A stretch of DNA of 64,000 nt from Neorhizobium sp. SOG26 (GCF_003491345.1 NZ_CP025512.1:1674001-1738000), one strand, 5' to 3'; shown: positions 47,299 to 56,697, counted from the stretch's first letter. The notes: generated by a model not told the origin, from the letters alone. Made by a program: numbers and translations.

Positions 47299-48138
47299 CT
47301 AGACGAAGGAAAAACGCAGGCCGTACTCTGCACTTTCGCCTGGCTTCAGCCATTGGATCTCGCGGCCCTTGACAAGCTCGGCGCGGCTTGCCAGGCGATG
47401 TGAAACAGGCTCGATCCCAAGCACGTGGGCAGGCGCCTTCTGGTTTCGCCACATCTGCAGATAAGGCAGGGTATCGGTACGGAACTTCACCTTGAGCGTC
47501 AGCCCACCGATGGACGCGATGGGACCGAGCGAGACCTCCGCCCATTCGCTCCCCTCCTGCCGTGCCGGCACGCAGAAGACGCTGCCGGGATCCTCGCCGA
47601 AATTCCAGGGCAACCCGCCACCTTCGAACATCGCGCCCGACAGTCGCACCTTGTCGTCAAACAACCAGGCGCCGAGGTTCATGTGGAACATGTGAACTTT
47701 CGCGAGGGGCTTGCTGCCGGTGTTCGTCAGCTTATCGGAAAGGCATACCTCGCCGCTTTCGCCATCGATGCGCCAGTGACGTTCCAGAAGCGCCGTCTCC
47801 CCCGTTGCCAGCGTCAGCGGCACCCGCGCCTGGCACTCCGCGTCCCCGCCTTGTGCATCCCAGAATAGGATTTCGGCCGGATGTGACGAATACGAGCCGT
47901 GCAGCGGATAGGTCTTGCCGTCGTCTCGACCTTCGATCGGCTCGGGATGCCGGATATGATCCGGCCCGCATGTAAAAAGGAAGCCTTCCAGTGAATGGTC
48001 GATGCGCGGATCCCCATCATCTGGAATCGCGCGTCCCGGAGCCACATCTATGTCACCGATGAAGCACCCGCCAATGTCGAGAACCGACGTCTCGTCGAGG
48101 AAAAGCTTCGGGCCTCGGGCAGCGGAAAACGCCTTCAT
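47299..48138 (-). CDS. Aldose 1-epimerase-like protein (DUF4432)
   Basis: A 279-residue beta-sandwich protein of the galactose mutarotase superfamily. Visible elements are PLHGSYSSHPAE, with a histidine in the substrate-site position, the LTNTGSKPLAKVHMFHMNLG segment, and the IEPVSHRL segment. It may interconvert sugar anomers. I start at ATG 48138, with GAGG six bases upstream; ATG 48144 is possible and a TTG at 48153 unlikely. Confidence 0.8.
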   Translation of the reverse strand: MKAFSAARGPKLFLDETSVLDIGGCFIGDIDVAPGRAIPDDGDPRIDHSLEGFLFTCGPDHIRHPEPIEGRDDGKTYPLHGSYSSHPAEILFWDAQGGDAECQARVPLTLATGETALLERHWRIDGESGEVCLSDKLTNTGSKPLAKVHMFHMNLGAWLFDDKVRLSGAMFEGGGLPWNFGEDPGSVFCVPARQEGSEWAEVSLGPIASIGGLTLKVKFRTDTLPYLQMWRNQKAPAHVLGIEPVSHRLASRAELVKGREIQWLKPGESAEYGLRFSFV

Positions 48139-48330
48139 GATCATCCTCTTCAAGCCAATTTGAAAACTTCTAAACGATTGTGATCCCGAATTAAGATCAT
48201 GTTCATGACGAATTCACTTTTTCCACACTACCGTCAAATTTCCCTTGTCAGTGCCGACACGCGCACGCGGGGGAACCAATGTTGTATTTCCCGGATTACG
48301 TGGATGGATAACAAGGAAATCGGTGACACC

Positions 48331-49773
48331 GTGAAGCGACTTTTGATGACAAGCGTTTGCCTCGCTGTGGGGGTTGCCATCGGTGGCGTGGCGCCGGCGG
48401 AGGCCCAGACGCGCTACCAGCGCTATCCCGCGGAAACGATTCTTGTCGCCCCTGACGGCGCCATACTCGACTATATCCCCAACAATGGTGACGTCGTGAT
48501 CAGCCGCGACGGCATGGGCCGACGTGTGTTCTTTGACCGCTACGGAAATGTCGTTGCGACCGAGGTCCGCCAGGATGCCCGCCGCCAGCCGCGCCGTGAT
48601 GAATTCCCTCCGGCACCCGGCGGCTACCGCGCCTTGCGTGACCGCGAAAGTTACCAGCAGGGCGCCGGTATTCGGGACTACCGCCAGTACAAGCCGGGCG
48701 ACCCGTACCAGTTGGGCGAAGCTGCGCCGCAAGACGATTTCTACGATTCGGAGCCGGGCGCCATCACTGGCACGATCCCGGGCGCTGTCAGCCGCCTGCC
48801 ACTCGATGACCAGGCGCTTCCAGGCGTGGATGATGGCTTCTCGCAGGAAGCCTCTATCGATCCGGACCTGCAGCAGCAACAGCCCGACGTGGTGCATCCG
48901 ACGAAGCCGATCATCACGGTGACGAAGAAGCCGCAGGCGCAGATCGCTGCCCTTCAGGTCTTCCTTGATCGCGAAGGCATCTCGCCGGGCGTGATCGATG
49001 GCCACCTCGGGGACAACGTCAACAAGGCGATCGCCGCATGGCAGGAAATGACGGGCGAGACGCTTGACCCCAACAATTCCGAGGAGATCATGCAGCGCCT
49101 GAGCTATTCAGGCGGCCTGCCGATCGTCGACTACACGATCACCGCGGCGGATGCCGCAGGTCCGTATGTCGCCTCCATCCCGGACGACTACGCCCACAAG
49201 GCGCAGTTGCCGGCAATGTCGTACACCTCCGTATCGGAAAAGCTCGCCGAGCAGTTCCACATGGACGAAGGGTACCTCAAGGCGCTGAACCCGGGCGTCG
49301 ACTTCACGATCCCCGGCACGACCATCAAGGTGATCAACCCCGGCACGCCGAAGACTGGCGAAGTCACCCGCATCCTCGCTGACAAGGCCCGCAAGCAGGT
49401 CTTCGCCTATGGCGCCGACGGCAAGCTCATCGCTGCCTATCCGGCGACCATTGGCTCCAGCGACACGCCGTCGCCGACCGGCACGCACACGGTGCAGCGT
49501 ATCGCCCTTGATCCGGGATACACCTACAACCCGAAGATCAACTTCAAGCAGGGCAACAACGACCAGATCCTGCAGATCCCGCCGGGACCGAACGGCCCTG
49601 TCGGAACCGTATGGATTGCGCTCTCCAAGCCCACATACGGCATCCACGGAACGCCGGAGCCCTCCAAGATCGGCAAGACGAACAGCCACGGCTGTATCCG
49701 TCTCACCAACTGGGATGCGACCGAACTCGCCAAGATGGTGAAGCCCGGCACGACGGTCGAATTCGTCGACTGA
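48331..49773 (+). CDS. L,D-transpeptidase (YkuD) with peptidoglycan-binding domain
   Basis: L,D-transpeptidases make 3-3 cross-links, which dominate in Rhizobiales. The protein has a signal peptide (LLMTSVCLAVGVAIGGVAPAEA), an N-terminal region with poorly conserved Arg/Pro-rich sequence, a PG_binding_1 domain (about residues 207-250, IAALQVFLDREGISPGVIDG), and a C-terminal YkuD domain with the catalytic cysteine in SHGCIRLTN. The start is uncertain: GTG 48331 gives 480 residues and a clean signal peptide, with AAGGAA 12 nt upstream; ATG 48304 is also possible. Confidence 0.9.
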   Translation: MKRLLMTSVCLAVGVAIGGVAPAEAQTRYQRYPAETILVAPDGAILDYIPNNGDVVISRDGMGRRVFFDRYGNVVATEVRQDARRQPRRDEFPPAPGGYRALRDRESYQQGAGIRDYRQYKPGDPYQLGEAAPQDDFYDSEPGAITGTIPGAVSRLPLDDQALPGVDDGFSQEASIDPDLQQQQPDVVHPTKPIITVTKKPQAQIAALQVFLDREGISPGVIDGHLGDNVNKAIAAWQEMTGETLDPNNSEEIMQRLSYSGGLPIVDYTITAADAAGPYVASIPDDYAHKAQLPAMSYTSVSEKLAEQFHMDEGYLKALNPGVDFTIPGTTIKVINPGTPKTGEVTRILADKARKQVFAYGADGKLIAAYPATIGSSDTPSPTGTHTVQRIALDPGYTYNPKINFKQGNNDQILQIPPGPNGPVGTVWIALSKPTYGIHGTPEPSKIGKTNSHGCIRLTNWDATELAKMVKPGTTVEFVD

Positions 49774-49793
49774 CGTATCCGAACACCGAACAT

Positions 49794-49833
49794 GAAAAAG
49801 CCCCTCCTGCAGATGCCGTGAGGGGCTTTTTGT
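49794..49833. terminator. Bidirectional Rho-independent terminator
   Basis: A-run then GCCCCTC, a 13-nt loop, GAGGGGC and TTTTTG. It lies between the L,D-transpeptidase (plus) and the ParA-like gene (minus). Confidence 0.92.
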
Positions 49834-49855
49834 TTCTTGGCCGTATGCCTTGATG

Positions 49856-50572
49856 TCAGGCAGCGTGCCGGCCCATGCCGAAGATGCGCGAGATCGGCGA
49901 ACGGGTGATCTTGGTCGGCATCAGCCGCAGCACTTCCTTGGCGAAAGCGCCGGCATTGTCCTTGGCCTTGTCGACGTTGCTGACCTTCTGCGGATCAAGC
50001 GTATGCAGCGTGCCGCCGGTCTCGAACAGTTCCTTGAAGGCAATCCGCTCGCCGATCGGCGTATCGAGCACGTTGACGCCGCGGGCTGCCAGCAGGCCCT
50101 TGATGGTCAGCAGCGCCTTCGTCGTCACCATCGAGGTCACCCGCGTCAGGACCACGGAATGGGCGATGTGGAGGTTTGCCTTTTCCTTCATCGTGGCCAG
50201 CAGGTCGAGGATCTGTGCCGCACCCTTGGCATCCATGGCCGAACCCTGCACCGGGATCATCACGTGGTCGGAAAGCCCGATCGCGGTCGTCACCAGCGCA
50301 TCACGCGCGCCGGCAAGATCGATGATGAAGTAGTCCGTCACACCCGCCATTTCCCGCAAGTGGCATGCGAGCGATGCGACCGTGACTTCGGAAATGACCT
50401 CGATGTTGCGAACCTTGCCGGAAACCTCCGCCCACTGGCTGATCCACCGCTGCGGATCACCATCGATGACGGTGACGCGGAAGCCCTGGTGGGCAAGCTC
50501 GGTTGCGAGCAGAAGGGCTGCGGTGGTTTTTCCGGCTCCACCCTTGGCGTTGGCAAAAGAAATTACGGGCAT
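49856..50572 (-). CDS. Orphan ParA/MinD-type ATPase
   Basis: A 238-residue deviant Walker P-loop ATPase. The N-terminus reads PVISFANAKGGAGKTT (KGGxGKTT, residues 10-17) and the Walker A' aspartate lies in VIDGDPQ. No ParB gene, par site or replication gene is nearby, so it is not a usual partition pair; similar orphan ParA-like proteins position cellular cargo, and VirC1 of Agrobacterium is of this general type. ATG 50572 has GAGGA five bases upstream; an earlier in-frame start is not supported. Confidence 0.87.
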   Translation of the reverse strand: MPVISFANAKGGAGKTTAALLLATELAHQGFRVTVIDGDPQRWISQWAEVSGKVRNIEVISEVTVASLACHLREMAGVTDYFIIDLAGARDALVTTAIGLSDHVMIPVQGSAMDAKGAAQILDLLATMKEKANLHIAHSVVLTRVTSMVTTKALLTIKGLLAARGVNVLDTPIGERIAFKELFETGGTLHTLDPQKVSNVDKAKDNAGAFAKEVLRLMPTKITRSPISRIFGMGRHAA

Positions 50573-50722
50573 GCTAGTCCTCGAAAAACACGTGAGCCGC
50601 ATCGCTCAGGGCGACACCGGATGCATGGTGTCTTGAAGGTCATCCTTCCCAAAACGTGGTTAACGAGGGGTTAATTTAGCAACAGTTGAATTTACTTGGT
50701 AGTTCTCGTTCAAGCCCCTAAA

Positions 50723-50760
50723 CGGCCAAAACCCAGGCATTTGCGCCTGGGTTTTGGTTA
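50723..50760. terminator. Hairpin terminator between ParA-like gene and alcohol dehydrogenase
   Basis: CCAAAACCCAGG and CCTGGGTTTTGG form a 12-bp perfect stem around an 8-nt loop. It lies 23 nt past the alcohol dehydrogenase stop on the minus strand; the stem's own T-run could support termination. Confidence 0.75.
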
Positions 50761-50782
50761 ACGTGGATCGCGATCGACGCGA

Positions 50783-51928
50783 TCAGAAGCAGTCGAGGAA
50801 GAGTGCCTTGGTGTTCTCCAGCGTCATCGGCACAGGATTGCCGCCGCAGCTCGGGTCCTCCATCGCCATCGCCGTCAGTTCATCGATTCGGTCCTGCGCG
50901 ATTCCCATCGCGGTGAGGTTCTCGGGCACGCCGAGTTCAGCGCGCAGCGACAGGACATACTGGTAGAAGCCGTCGAAGCCGCCCTCGATGCCGAGATAGG
51001 CCGCCGCACGGGCGATCTTGTCTTCGATCGCCGGACGGTTGAAACGCAGCACCATCGGCATCACGACGCCGTTCGTCATGCCGTGATGGGTGTTGTAGAC
51101 GGCCCCGATCGGATGCGACAGCGAGTGGATCGCGCCAAGCCCCTTCTGGAAGGCAACGGCGCCCATGGCAGCCGCGGCCATCATGTTGGTGCGTGCCTCG
51201 ATATCCTGGCCGTGCTTGAAGGCGCGCGGCAGGAATTCCTTCACCAGGCGCATGCCTTCCAGCGCAATGCCGCCCGACATCGGATGGTAGAAGGGCGAGC
51301 AATAGGCTTCCAGGCAGTGGGCGAACGCGTCCATGCCGGTGCCGGCGGTAATCGCCTTCGGCATGCCCACGGTCAGTTCCGGATCGCAGATTACGACGCC
51401 CGGCAGGAGCTTCGGATGAAAGATGATCTTCTTTACATGCGTTTCGGAGTTGGTGAGAACCCCTGCCCGGCCGACTTCCGACCCCGTGCCAGCCGTGGTC
51501 GGCACCGCAACGATCGGCGCGATCTTGGCGGCATCAGCGCGGGTCCACCAGTCGCCGATGTCTTCAAAATCCCAGACCGGACGGGTCTGGCCCGCCATGA
51601 AGGCGATCAGCTTGCCGAGGTCGAGGCCGGAACCGCCGCCGAAGGCAACGACGCCGTCGTGGCCGCCATCCTTGAAAGCCTTGATACCCGCTTCGAGGTT
51701 CTTCTCGTTCGGGTTCGGATCAACCTCGGAGAAAATCGCCCGGCCAAGCCCTGCCTCTTCCAGCACGTCCAGCGCATGTCCGGTGATGGCCATGGACGCC
51801 AGTCCCCGGTCGGTGACCAGCAGCGGCTTCGTCAGCCCGAGCGTCTTGCAGGCATCCGCCAGTTCCTTGATGCGGCCTCGGCCGAGCTTGACGGCGGTCG
51901 GATAGCTCCAGTTCGCGACGATATTCAT
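50783..51928 (-). CDS. Iron-type (group III) alcohol dehydrogenase
   Basis: A 381-residue group III dehydrogenase. The NAD-binding GGGSGLDLGK segment follows the N-terminal fold, and metal ligands are in GMDAFAHCLEAY (Asp and His) and AIHSLSHPIGAVYNTHHGMTNG (two His). The TTAGTGSE motif is typical. It oxidises a primary alcohol or reduces an aldehyde. ATG 51928 overlaps the aldehyde dehydrogenase stop (ATGA), so the two are co-translated. In this cluster it would act on an alcohol whose aldehyde is passed to the ALDH. Confidence 0.92.
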   Translation of the reverse strand: MNIVANWSYPTAVKLGRGRIKELADACKTLGLTKPLLVTDRGLASMAITGHALDVLEEAGLGRAIFSEVDPNPNEKNLEAGIKAFKDGGHDGVVAFGGGSGLDLGKLIAFMAGQTRPVWDFEDIGDWWTRADAAKIAPIVAVPTTAGTGSEVGRAGVLTNSETHVKKIIFHPKLLPGVVICDPELTVGMPKAITAGTGMDAFAHCLEAYCSPFYHPMSGGIALEGMRLVKEFLPRAFKHGQDIEARTNMMAAAAMGAVAFQKGLGAIHSLSHPIGAVYNTHHGMTNGVVMPMVLRFNRPAIEDKIARAAAYLGIEGGFDGFYQYVLSLRAELGVPENLTAMGIAQDRIDELTAMAMEDPSCGGNPVPMTLENTKALFLDCF

Positions 51929-53310
51929 TTCGTGACTTTCTTGAGATGGTAGGATTTTGGCCGGGTCAGGTTGTGGAAGCCGAGGACAGACAGCGAGCCG
52001 CCGCGGCCCGTTTCCTTCACGCCGGTCCAGACAAGCGCCGGATCGAGGTAATCGGCACGGTTCATGAAGACGGTGCCGGTTTCGAGCTGCTCGCCGATGC
52101 GGTTGGCGCGCTCGACGTCCGGCGTCCAGAGCGAAACCGTCAGGCCATAACGGCTGTCGTTCATCAGCGAGATCGCTTCGTCGTCGCTCTTGACCTTCAT
52201 GATGCCGACGGCCGGGCCGAAGGTTTCTTCGCGCATGAACGCCATGGAGTGGTCGACATCGACCAGGATCTGCGGCGCAAGATAAGCGCCACCGTCATCG
52301 GCCGGGAAGAGCTTCGGGTCCACCAGCGCCTTGGCACCCTTGGAAACCGCGTCGCCGATCTGCTCGCGCACGACCTTGGCAAAACGCTTGTGCGCCATCG
52401 GGCCCAACGTGGTTTCCTTGTCGAGCGGGTTGCCGAGCTTGTAGTTCGAAACCCATGCGACCGACTTCTCGACGAACTGGTCGTAGAGCGACTCGTGCAC
52501 ATAGATGCGCTCGATACCGCAGCAGCACTGCCCGGAGTTGAAGGTCGCACCGTCCATCAGCGTGTCGACGGCGGCGTCAAGATCGGCGTCCTCCATCACA
52601 TAGCCAGGGTCCTTGCCGCCGAGCTCCAGCCCGAGGCCGGTGAAGGTGCCGGCTGCTGCACGCTCGATCGAGCGGCCGCCTTCCACCGATCCGGTGAAGT
52701 TGATGAAGTTGAACGAGCCTTCCGCGATGAGCTTCGCCGTCGTGTCATGGTCCAGGAAGATATTCTGGAATACGTCTTCGGGAACGCCAGCCTCGATAAA
52801 GGCGCGCACCAGCCGCTCGCCGACCAGCAGCGTCTGCGAGGCATGCTTGATCATCACGGCATTGCCGGCCATCAGCGCCGGGGCAACCGTGTTGATCGCC
52901 GTCATGTACGGATAGTTCCAGGGCGCGATCACGAAGACGACGCCATGCGGCTCGCGCTCAATGCGGCGCTCGAAGCTTGCGCTGTCTTCGATGCGAAGCG
53001 GCGCAAGAGCATCAGCGGCAATCGAAGCGACGTAGTTGGAGCGTTCGTTGAAGCCCTTGAACTCGCCGCCGTAACGCACCGGGCGGCCCATCATCCAGGC
53101 GAGTTCCGGCACCACTTCGTCGGCCATTTCGTTGAGGTGGGCGACACCCTTCAGCACGAGCTGGACACGCTCCTCGAGCGGCCGTTTCGCCCAGGCCTTC
53201 TGCGCCTTGCGTGCCCGTCCCACGGCCTCGGCCGCCGCCTCGAACGAGGCTGCCGGGCGCTCGGCGTAAACCGAGCCGTCGACCGGCGATATGCATTGGA
53301 TCATTGTCAT
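51925..53310 (-). CDS. NAD(P)-dependent aldehyde dehydrogenase
   Basis: A 461-residue ALDH. The catalytic glutamate is Glu229 in LELGGKDPG and the nucleophile is Cys263 within SGQCCCGIERI. The APWNYPYMTAIN segment is typical. The start at 53310 (MTMIQCISPVDG) has AGGA nine bases upstream; the longer frame is not supported. It starts 38 nt after the glutamine-synthetase-like gene stop and overlaps the alcohol dehydrogenase. ALDHs in gamma-glutamylation pathways oxidise a gamma-glutamyl aminoaldehyde. Confidence 0.92.
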   Translation of the reverse strand: MTMIQCISPVDGSVYAERPAASFEAAAEAVGRARKAQKAWAKRPLEERVQLVLKGVAHLNEMADEVVPELAWMMGRPVRYGGEFKGFNERSNYVASIAADALAPLRIEDSASFERRIEREPHGVVFVIAPWNYPYMTAINTVAPALMAGNAVMIKHASQTLLVGERLVRAFIEAGVPEDVFQNIFLDHDTTAKLIAEGSFNFINFTGSVEGGRSIERAAAGTFTGLGLELGGKDPGYVMEDADLDAAVDTLMDGATFNSGQCCCGIERIYVHESLYDQFVEKSVAWVSNYKLGNPLDKETTLGPMAHKRFAKVVREQIGDAVSKGAKALVDPKLFPADDGGAYLAPQILVDVDHSMAFMREETFGPAVGIMKVKSDDEAISLMNDSRYGLTVSLWTPDVERANRIGEQLETGTVFMNRADYLDPALVWTGVKETGRGGSLSVLGFHNLTRPKSYHLKKVTK

Positions 53311-53348
53311 GATCTCTATTCCTGTTGCTTGCTGGAAATGCGTGGTCT

Positions 53349-54719
53349 CTACACTCTCTCGAAGCCGCGTGCCACTTCCCAATCCGTCACACGGCGATCG
53401 TATTCTTCCTGTTCCCACTGGCCGGCGCGCACGTAGTGGTCAACCACGTCGTCGCCGAAGGCTGAGCGCAGCAGCGACGAGTTGTTGAGCAGCTCAACCG
53501 CGTCGCGCAGCGTCTTGGGGATCTCGCGGATGCCCTTCACGCCATAGGCGTCGCCGACGAACTCGTCCTCGAGCTCCATCTTCTTCTCGATGCCGTCGAT
53601 GCCGGCTGCCAGCAGTGCCGCCATGGCAAGATAGGGATTGAGGTCCGAGCCGCCGACGCGGCATTCGACGCGAATGCCCTTGGTGCCTTCGCCGCAAAGC
53701 CGATAACCGGCGGTGCGGTTGTCCTTCGACCAGATCGCCTTCGTCGGCGCAAACGTGCCGGCCATGTAGCGCTTGTAGGAGTTGATGTAGGGCGCCAGGA
53801 AATAGGTGATCTCGTCGGCATGGCTCAACAGCCCGGCCATGTAGTTCCGCATCAGGTCCGACATGCCGTGCTTGCCGGCCTTGTCGAAGAACAGCGGCGT
53901 CTTGCCGTCGGCGCTCCAGAGCGACTGGTGGATATGCGACGAGCTGCCGGCAGCGCTGGCATTCCACTTGGCGAGGAAGGTGATGGCCTTGCCCTTCGAC
54001 CAGGCGATTTCCTTGGCCGCCGTCTTGATGACGGCATGCCGGTCGGCCATCGTCAGCGCATCGGCATAACGAACATTGATCTCCTCCTGGCCGGCAGACG
54101 CCTCGCCCTTGGAGCATTCCACCGGGATGCCGGCACCCTGCAACCCGTTGCGGATGGCGCGCATCACATCCTCTTCCTTGGTGGTCTGGAAGATGTGGTA
54201 GTCCTCGTTGTAGCCGCTTGCGAGCTTCAGGTTGCGATAGCCTGCCTCGCGCGCCTGGTCATAGGTCTGGTCGAACAGGAAGAACTCGAGTTCGCTTGCC
54301 ATGAACGCCTTCATGTTCATGGCCTCAAGCCGGGCGATCTGCTTCTTCAGCACGGCGCGCGGTGAATGCGGCACTTCCTCATGCGTATGATGGTCGAGCA
54401 CATCGCAAAGCACGAGCGCCGTTCCCTCCACCCACGGCAGCTTGCGAAGGGTCGAAAGGTCCGGCTTCATGATATAGTCGCCGTAACCGAGCTCCCAGCT
54501 CGTCGCCTTGTATCCGGAGACGGTTTCCATCTCCATGTCGGTCGCCAGCAGATAATTGCAGCTATGCGTTTCTGCGAAGGCGCTTTCGACGAAATATTCG
54601 GCATGGAACCGCTTGCCCATCAGCCGGCCCTGCATATCCACCAGGGCTGCAACCACGGTGTCGATGCGTCCCTCGGCAACATCCTTTTTCAGTTCGTCGA
54701 AAGTGTAGTGGGCGCTCAT
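53349..54719 (-). CDS. Glutamine synthetase-like gamma-glutamyl-amine ligase (GlnA/PuuA superfamily)
   Basis: A 456-residue GS-fold enzyme. Conserved segments include MASELEFFLFD (metal ligands), ECSKGEASAGQEEINVRYADAL, AGSSSHIHQSLW and the C-terminal RVECRVGGSDLNPYLAMAALLAAG. It lacks the length and context of the housekeeping GlnA and resembles the ligases that join glutamate to amines, such as PuuA (gamma-glutamylputrescine) or IpuC. Co-located dehydrogenases and the amidohydrolase support that reading. The amine is not known. Confidence 0.88.
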   Translation of the reverse strand: MSAHYTFDELKKDVAEGRIDTVVAALVDMQGRLMGKRFHAEYFVESAFAETHSCNYLLATDMEMETVSGYKATSWELGYGDYIMKPDLSTLRKLPWVEGTALVLCDVLDHHTHEEVPHSPRAVLKKQIARLEAMNMKAFMASELEFFLFDQTYDQAREAGYRNLKLASGYNEDYHIFQTTKEEDVMRAIRNGLQGAGIPVECSKGEASAGQEEINVRYADALTMADRHAVIKTAAKEIAWSKGKAITFLAKWNASAAGSSSHIHQSLWSADGKTPLFFDKAGKHGMSDLMRNYMAGLLSHADEITYFLAPYINSYKRYMAGTFAPTKAIWSKDNRTAGYRLCGEGTKGIRVECRVGGSDLNPYLAMAALLAAGIDGIEKKMELEDEFVGDAYGVKGIREIPKTLRDAVELLNNSSLLRSAFGDDVVDHYVRAGQWEQEEYDRRVTDWEVARGFERV

Positions 54720-54847
54720 GCGTCGCTTCCGTCCCTTGCTGATACATGGAAACGCGGCCCGCCGAATGCGGTCCGCGCCATTGGTTCTATCGATGCGGCC
54801 TGTTTGTTTTTCGTCGTTGACCGCAGCTTGCTGTTCCCCGCGAGGTC

Positions 54848-55624
54848 TTATCCGTGGATCTTCGTTAGGCTCTCCCGCAATAGCCCGCTGAGGAAATCTG
54901 CCGCAACGTCCTGGCCGTTGTCATCAGCGATAAGGTCATTCCTGATCTCGATCATGACGTTCAGCAACCCAGCCGGCAGGGCATGGAGTTCAAGCGTATG
55001 CGTAACCCCATCTGCTGGTCCATAGGGTTCATTGCGCATGACGCGATATAAGCTCGTATCGGCGGCCGCTTCCAGCATCCCGTCGGCGAGACGCGCATCC
55101 GTATCGTGCAGGATGCCGATCTCGACCTCTCGCTGCTTGCCGAAGTAGACCGGCGTGAAGCTGTGGACCGTCACCAGCACCGTCTGCCGCCCGGCGTCGC
55201 GGCGTGCAGCAATCTCGTCGCGGATGCGCCCCTGGAAAGGCAGGTAAAGCCCCGTCGTGCGCCGAGAGCGCTCGGCTTCGGTTAGGTTCTCGTTGCCGGG
55301 AATGCGGAAGACTTCCGAAACATCGCGAATGGCTGCGGGCGATTCCGGCGGCCTGTTGCAGTCATAGAGCAGCCGCGAAAAGCGCTGATGGATCAGCGTC
55401 GCATCAAGGCTTTTCGACATGCGGCGCGCTACATCCAGTGCGCCTGGGTCCCAGGCGATGTGCGAGGTGAGCGCGTCTTGTGAGAGCCCCAGATCGCCAT
55501 ATCGCTCGGGCAGCCGCAGCGACGCATGTTCACAGACGAGCAGCACGTCGCTTTTGCCGGATGGATTATCCACCGCGACGGGTTCGCCGTCCGCTTCCGT
55601 GAACATGTCCGATTCGATCGACAT
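54848..55624 (-). CDS. N-formylglutamate amidohydrolase family protein
   Basis: A 258-residue zinc hydrolase of the HutG-type FGase family. The N-terminal VLLVCEHASLRLP segment has the first metal ligands, and LLYDCNRPPESP and VLVTVHSFTPV carry other family motifs. In HutG the substrate is N-formylglutamate, but no hut genes are here. In a gamma-glutamylation pathway it could release glutamate from the final gamma-glutamyl product; the bond differs from that in formylglutamate, so this is only a hypothesis. ATG 55624 is chosen over a TTG at 55636. It is 128 nt ahead of the GS-like gene. Confidence 0.85.
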   Translation of the reverse strand: MSIESDMFTEADGEPVAVDNPSGKSDVLLVCEHASLRLPERYGDLGLSQDALTSHIAWDPGALDVARRMSKSLDATLIHQRFSRLLYDCNRPPESPAAIRDVSEVFRIPGNENLTEAERSRRTTGLYLPFQGRIRDEIAARRDAGRQTVLVTVHSFTPVYFGKQREVEIGILHDTDARLADGMLEAAADTSLYRVMRNEPYGPADGVTHTLELHALPAGLLNVMIEIRNDLIADDNGQDVAADFLSGLLRESLTKIHG

Positions 55625-55655
55625 CCGCGCATCCAATGAAGGTGAAGGAAATTGA

Positions 55656-55676
55656 GTGAAGAAGAGAATTCTTCAC
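55656..55676. promoter_or_regulatory. 21-bp inverted repeat, probable operator in divergent promoter region
   Basis: GTGAAGAA (55656-55663) and TTCTTCAC (55669-55676) are perfect complements around GAGAA. It sits 32 nt upstream of the amidohydrolase start, with TTGACG on the minus strand at 55688-55693 as a candidate -35 box. Confidence 0.6.
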
Positions 55677-55701
55677 TTTCCGGCCCTCGTCAATGTCGGT
55701 C

Positions 55702-55756
55702 TGAAAATTTCTCTTCATCAACACCGTTGACACCTGTTGTAAAACTTCTTTTAACT
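55702..55756 (+). promoter_or_regulatory. Candidate promoter and TGAA-N8-TTCA site upstream of rpiR-type gene
   Basis: TTGACA (55727-55732) is a consensus -35 box; 18 nt downstream TTAACT (55751-55756) is a weak -10 box. TGAA (55702-55705) and TTCA (55714-55717) upstream of it form a second dyad resembling RpiR-type operators. Confidence 0.4.
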
Positions 55757-55795
55757 CTCGTCACAAACCGGCGAAGACCGGAGGGAACAGCTTTC

Positions 55796-56686
55796 GTGCC
55801 AGCCACTGCGCGCACCGTGTCGGATGTTATTCGTGTTCGTTACGACAGCTTGACGCGCGCAGAAAAACAACTGGCCGACAGCCTATTGGAGAACTATCCA
55901 GTGTCGGGCCTCGGCAGCATCACAGTGATCGCGGAGAACGCGGGTGTCTCGACACCCACCGTCGCGCGCATGGTGCAGAAGCTCGGCTACCGTGGCTACC
56001 CGGAATTCCAGTCGCACCTGCACCAGGAACTGGAAGCCACCATTTCCGGCCCGATCGCCAAGCATGACCGCTGGGCGACCAACGCGCCGGGCACGCATAT
56101 CCTCAACCGTTTTGCCGACGCGATCACCGCCAACCTGCGCGGAACCCTCTCGGACCTTGATACGAGCACGTTCGAGCAGGCGGCAGCGCTTCTGCAGGAC
56201 CGGGAGCGGAGCATCTATTTCGTCGGCGGGCGCATTACCGGCGCGCTTGCCGAATACTTCTTCACCCACATGCAGGTGATTCGGCCCAAGACGACGCTGA
56301 TCTCCAACAATTCCAGTTCCTGGCCGCAGCATGTGCTCAACATGAAGCGCGGCGATGTCTTGGTGATCTTCGACATCCGCCGCTACGAGCAGGAGATGGC
56401 AACCCTTGCCGAGGTCGCCAAGGCGGCCGGGGTCGTGATCATCCTCTTCACGGATGTCTGGGCGTCGCCGGTTGCCAAGAATGCCCAGCATACGTTCAAG
56501 GTCCGCATCGAGGCGCCATCCGCCTGGGATAGTTCCGTCATCACGCTGTTTGTCGTGGAGGCGCTGATCGAAGCGGTGCAGAGCGCCTCCTGGGAGGAGA
56601 CCCGCGAACGCATGAATTCTCTCGAAGGCTTGTTTGAACAGAGCCGGCTCTTCCGTCGCCCAAATCGTCAAACACGTCTCGACTAA
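55796..56686 (+). CDS. RpiR-family (HTH-SIS) transcriptional regulator
   Basis: A 296-residue regulator with an N-terminal HTH_6 domain (about residues 1-80, ENAGVSTPTVARMVQKLGYRGYPEF) and a C-terminal SIS domain (about 120-255, RERSIYFVGGRITGALAEYF). The SIS domain senses a small molecule, often a phosphosugar, but RpiR homologues next to non-sugar pathways are known. GTG 55796 has GGAGGG ten bases upstream; the earlier part of the open frame covers the operators and is not supported. It lies at the divide between the catabolic genes and the ABC operon and probably controls both. Confidence 0.9.
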   Translation: MPATARTVSDVIRVRYDSLTRAEKQLADSLLENYPVSGLGSITVIAENAGVSTPTVARMVQKLGYRGYPEFQSHLHQELEATISGPIAKHDRWATNAPGTHILNRFADAITANLRGTLSDLDTSTFEQAAALLQDRERSIYFVGGRITGALAEYFFTHMQVIRPKTTLISNNSSSWPQHVLNMKRGDVLVIFDIRRYEQEMATLAEVAKAAGVVIILFTDVWASPVAKNAQHTFKVRIEAPSAWDSSVITLFVVEALIEAVQSASWEETRERMNSLEGLFEQSRLFRRPNRQTRLD

Positions 56687-56697
56687 GATATGGAGCT

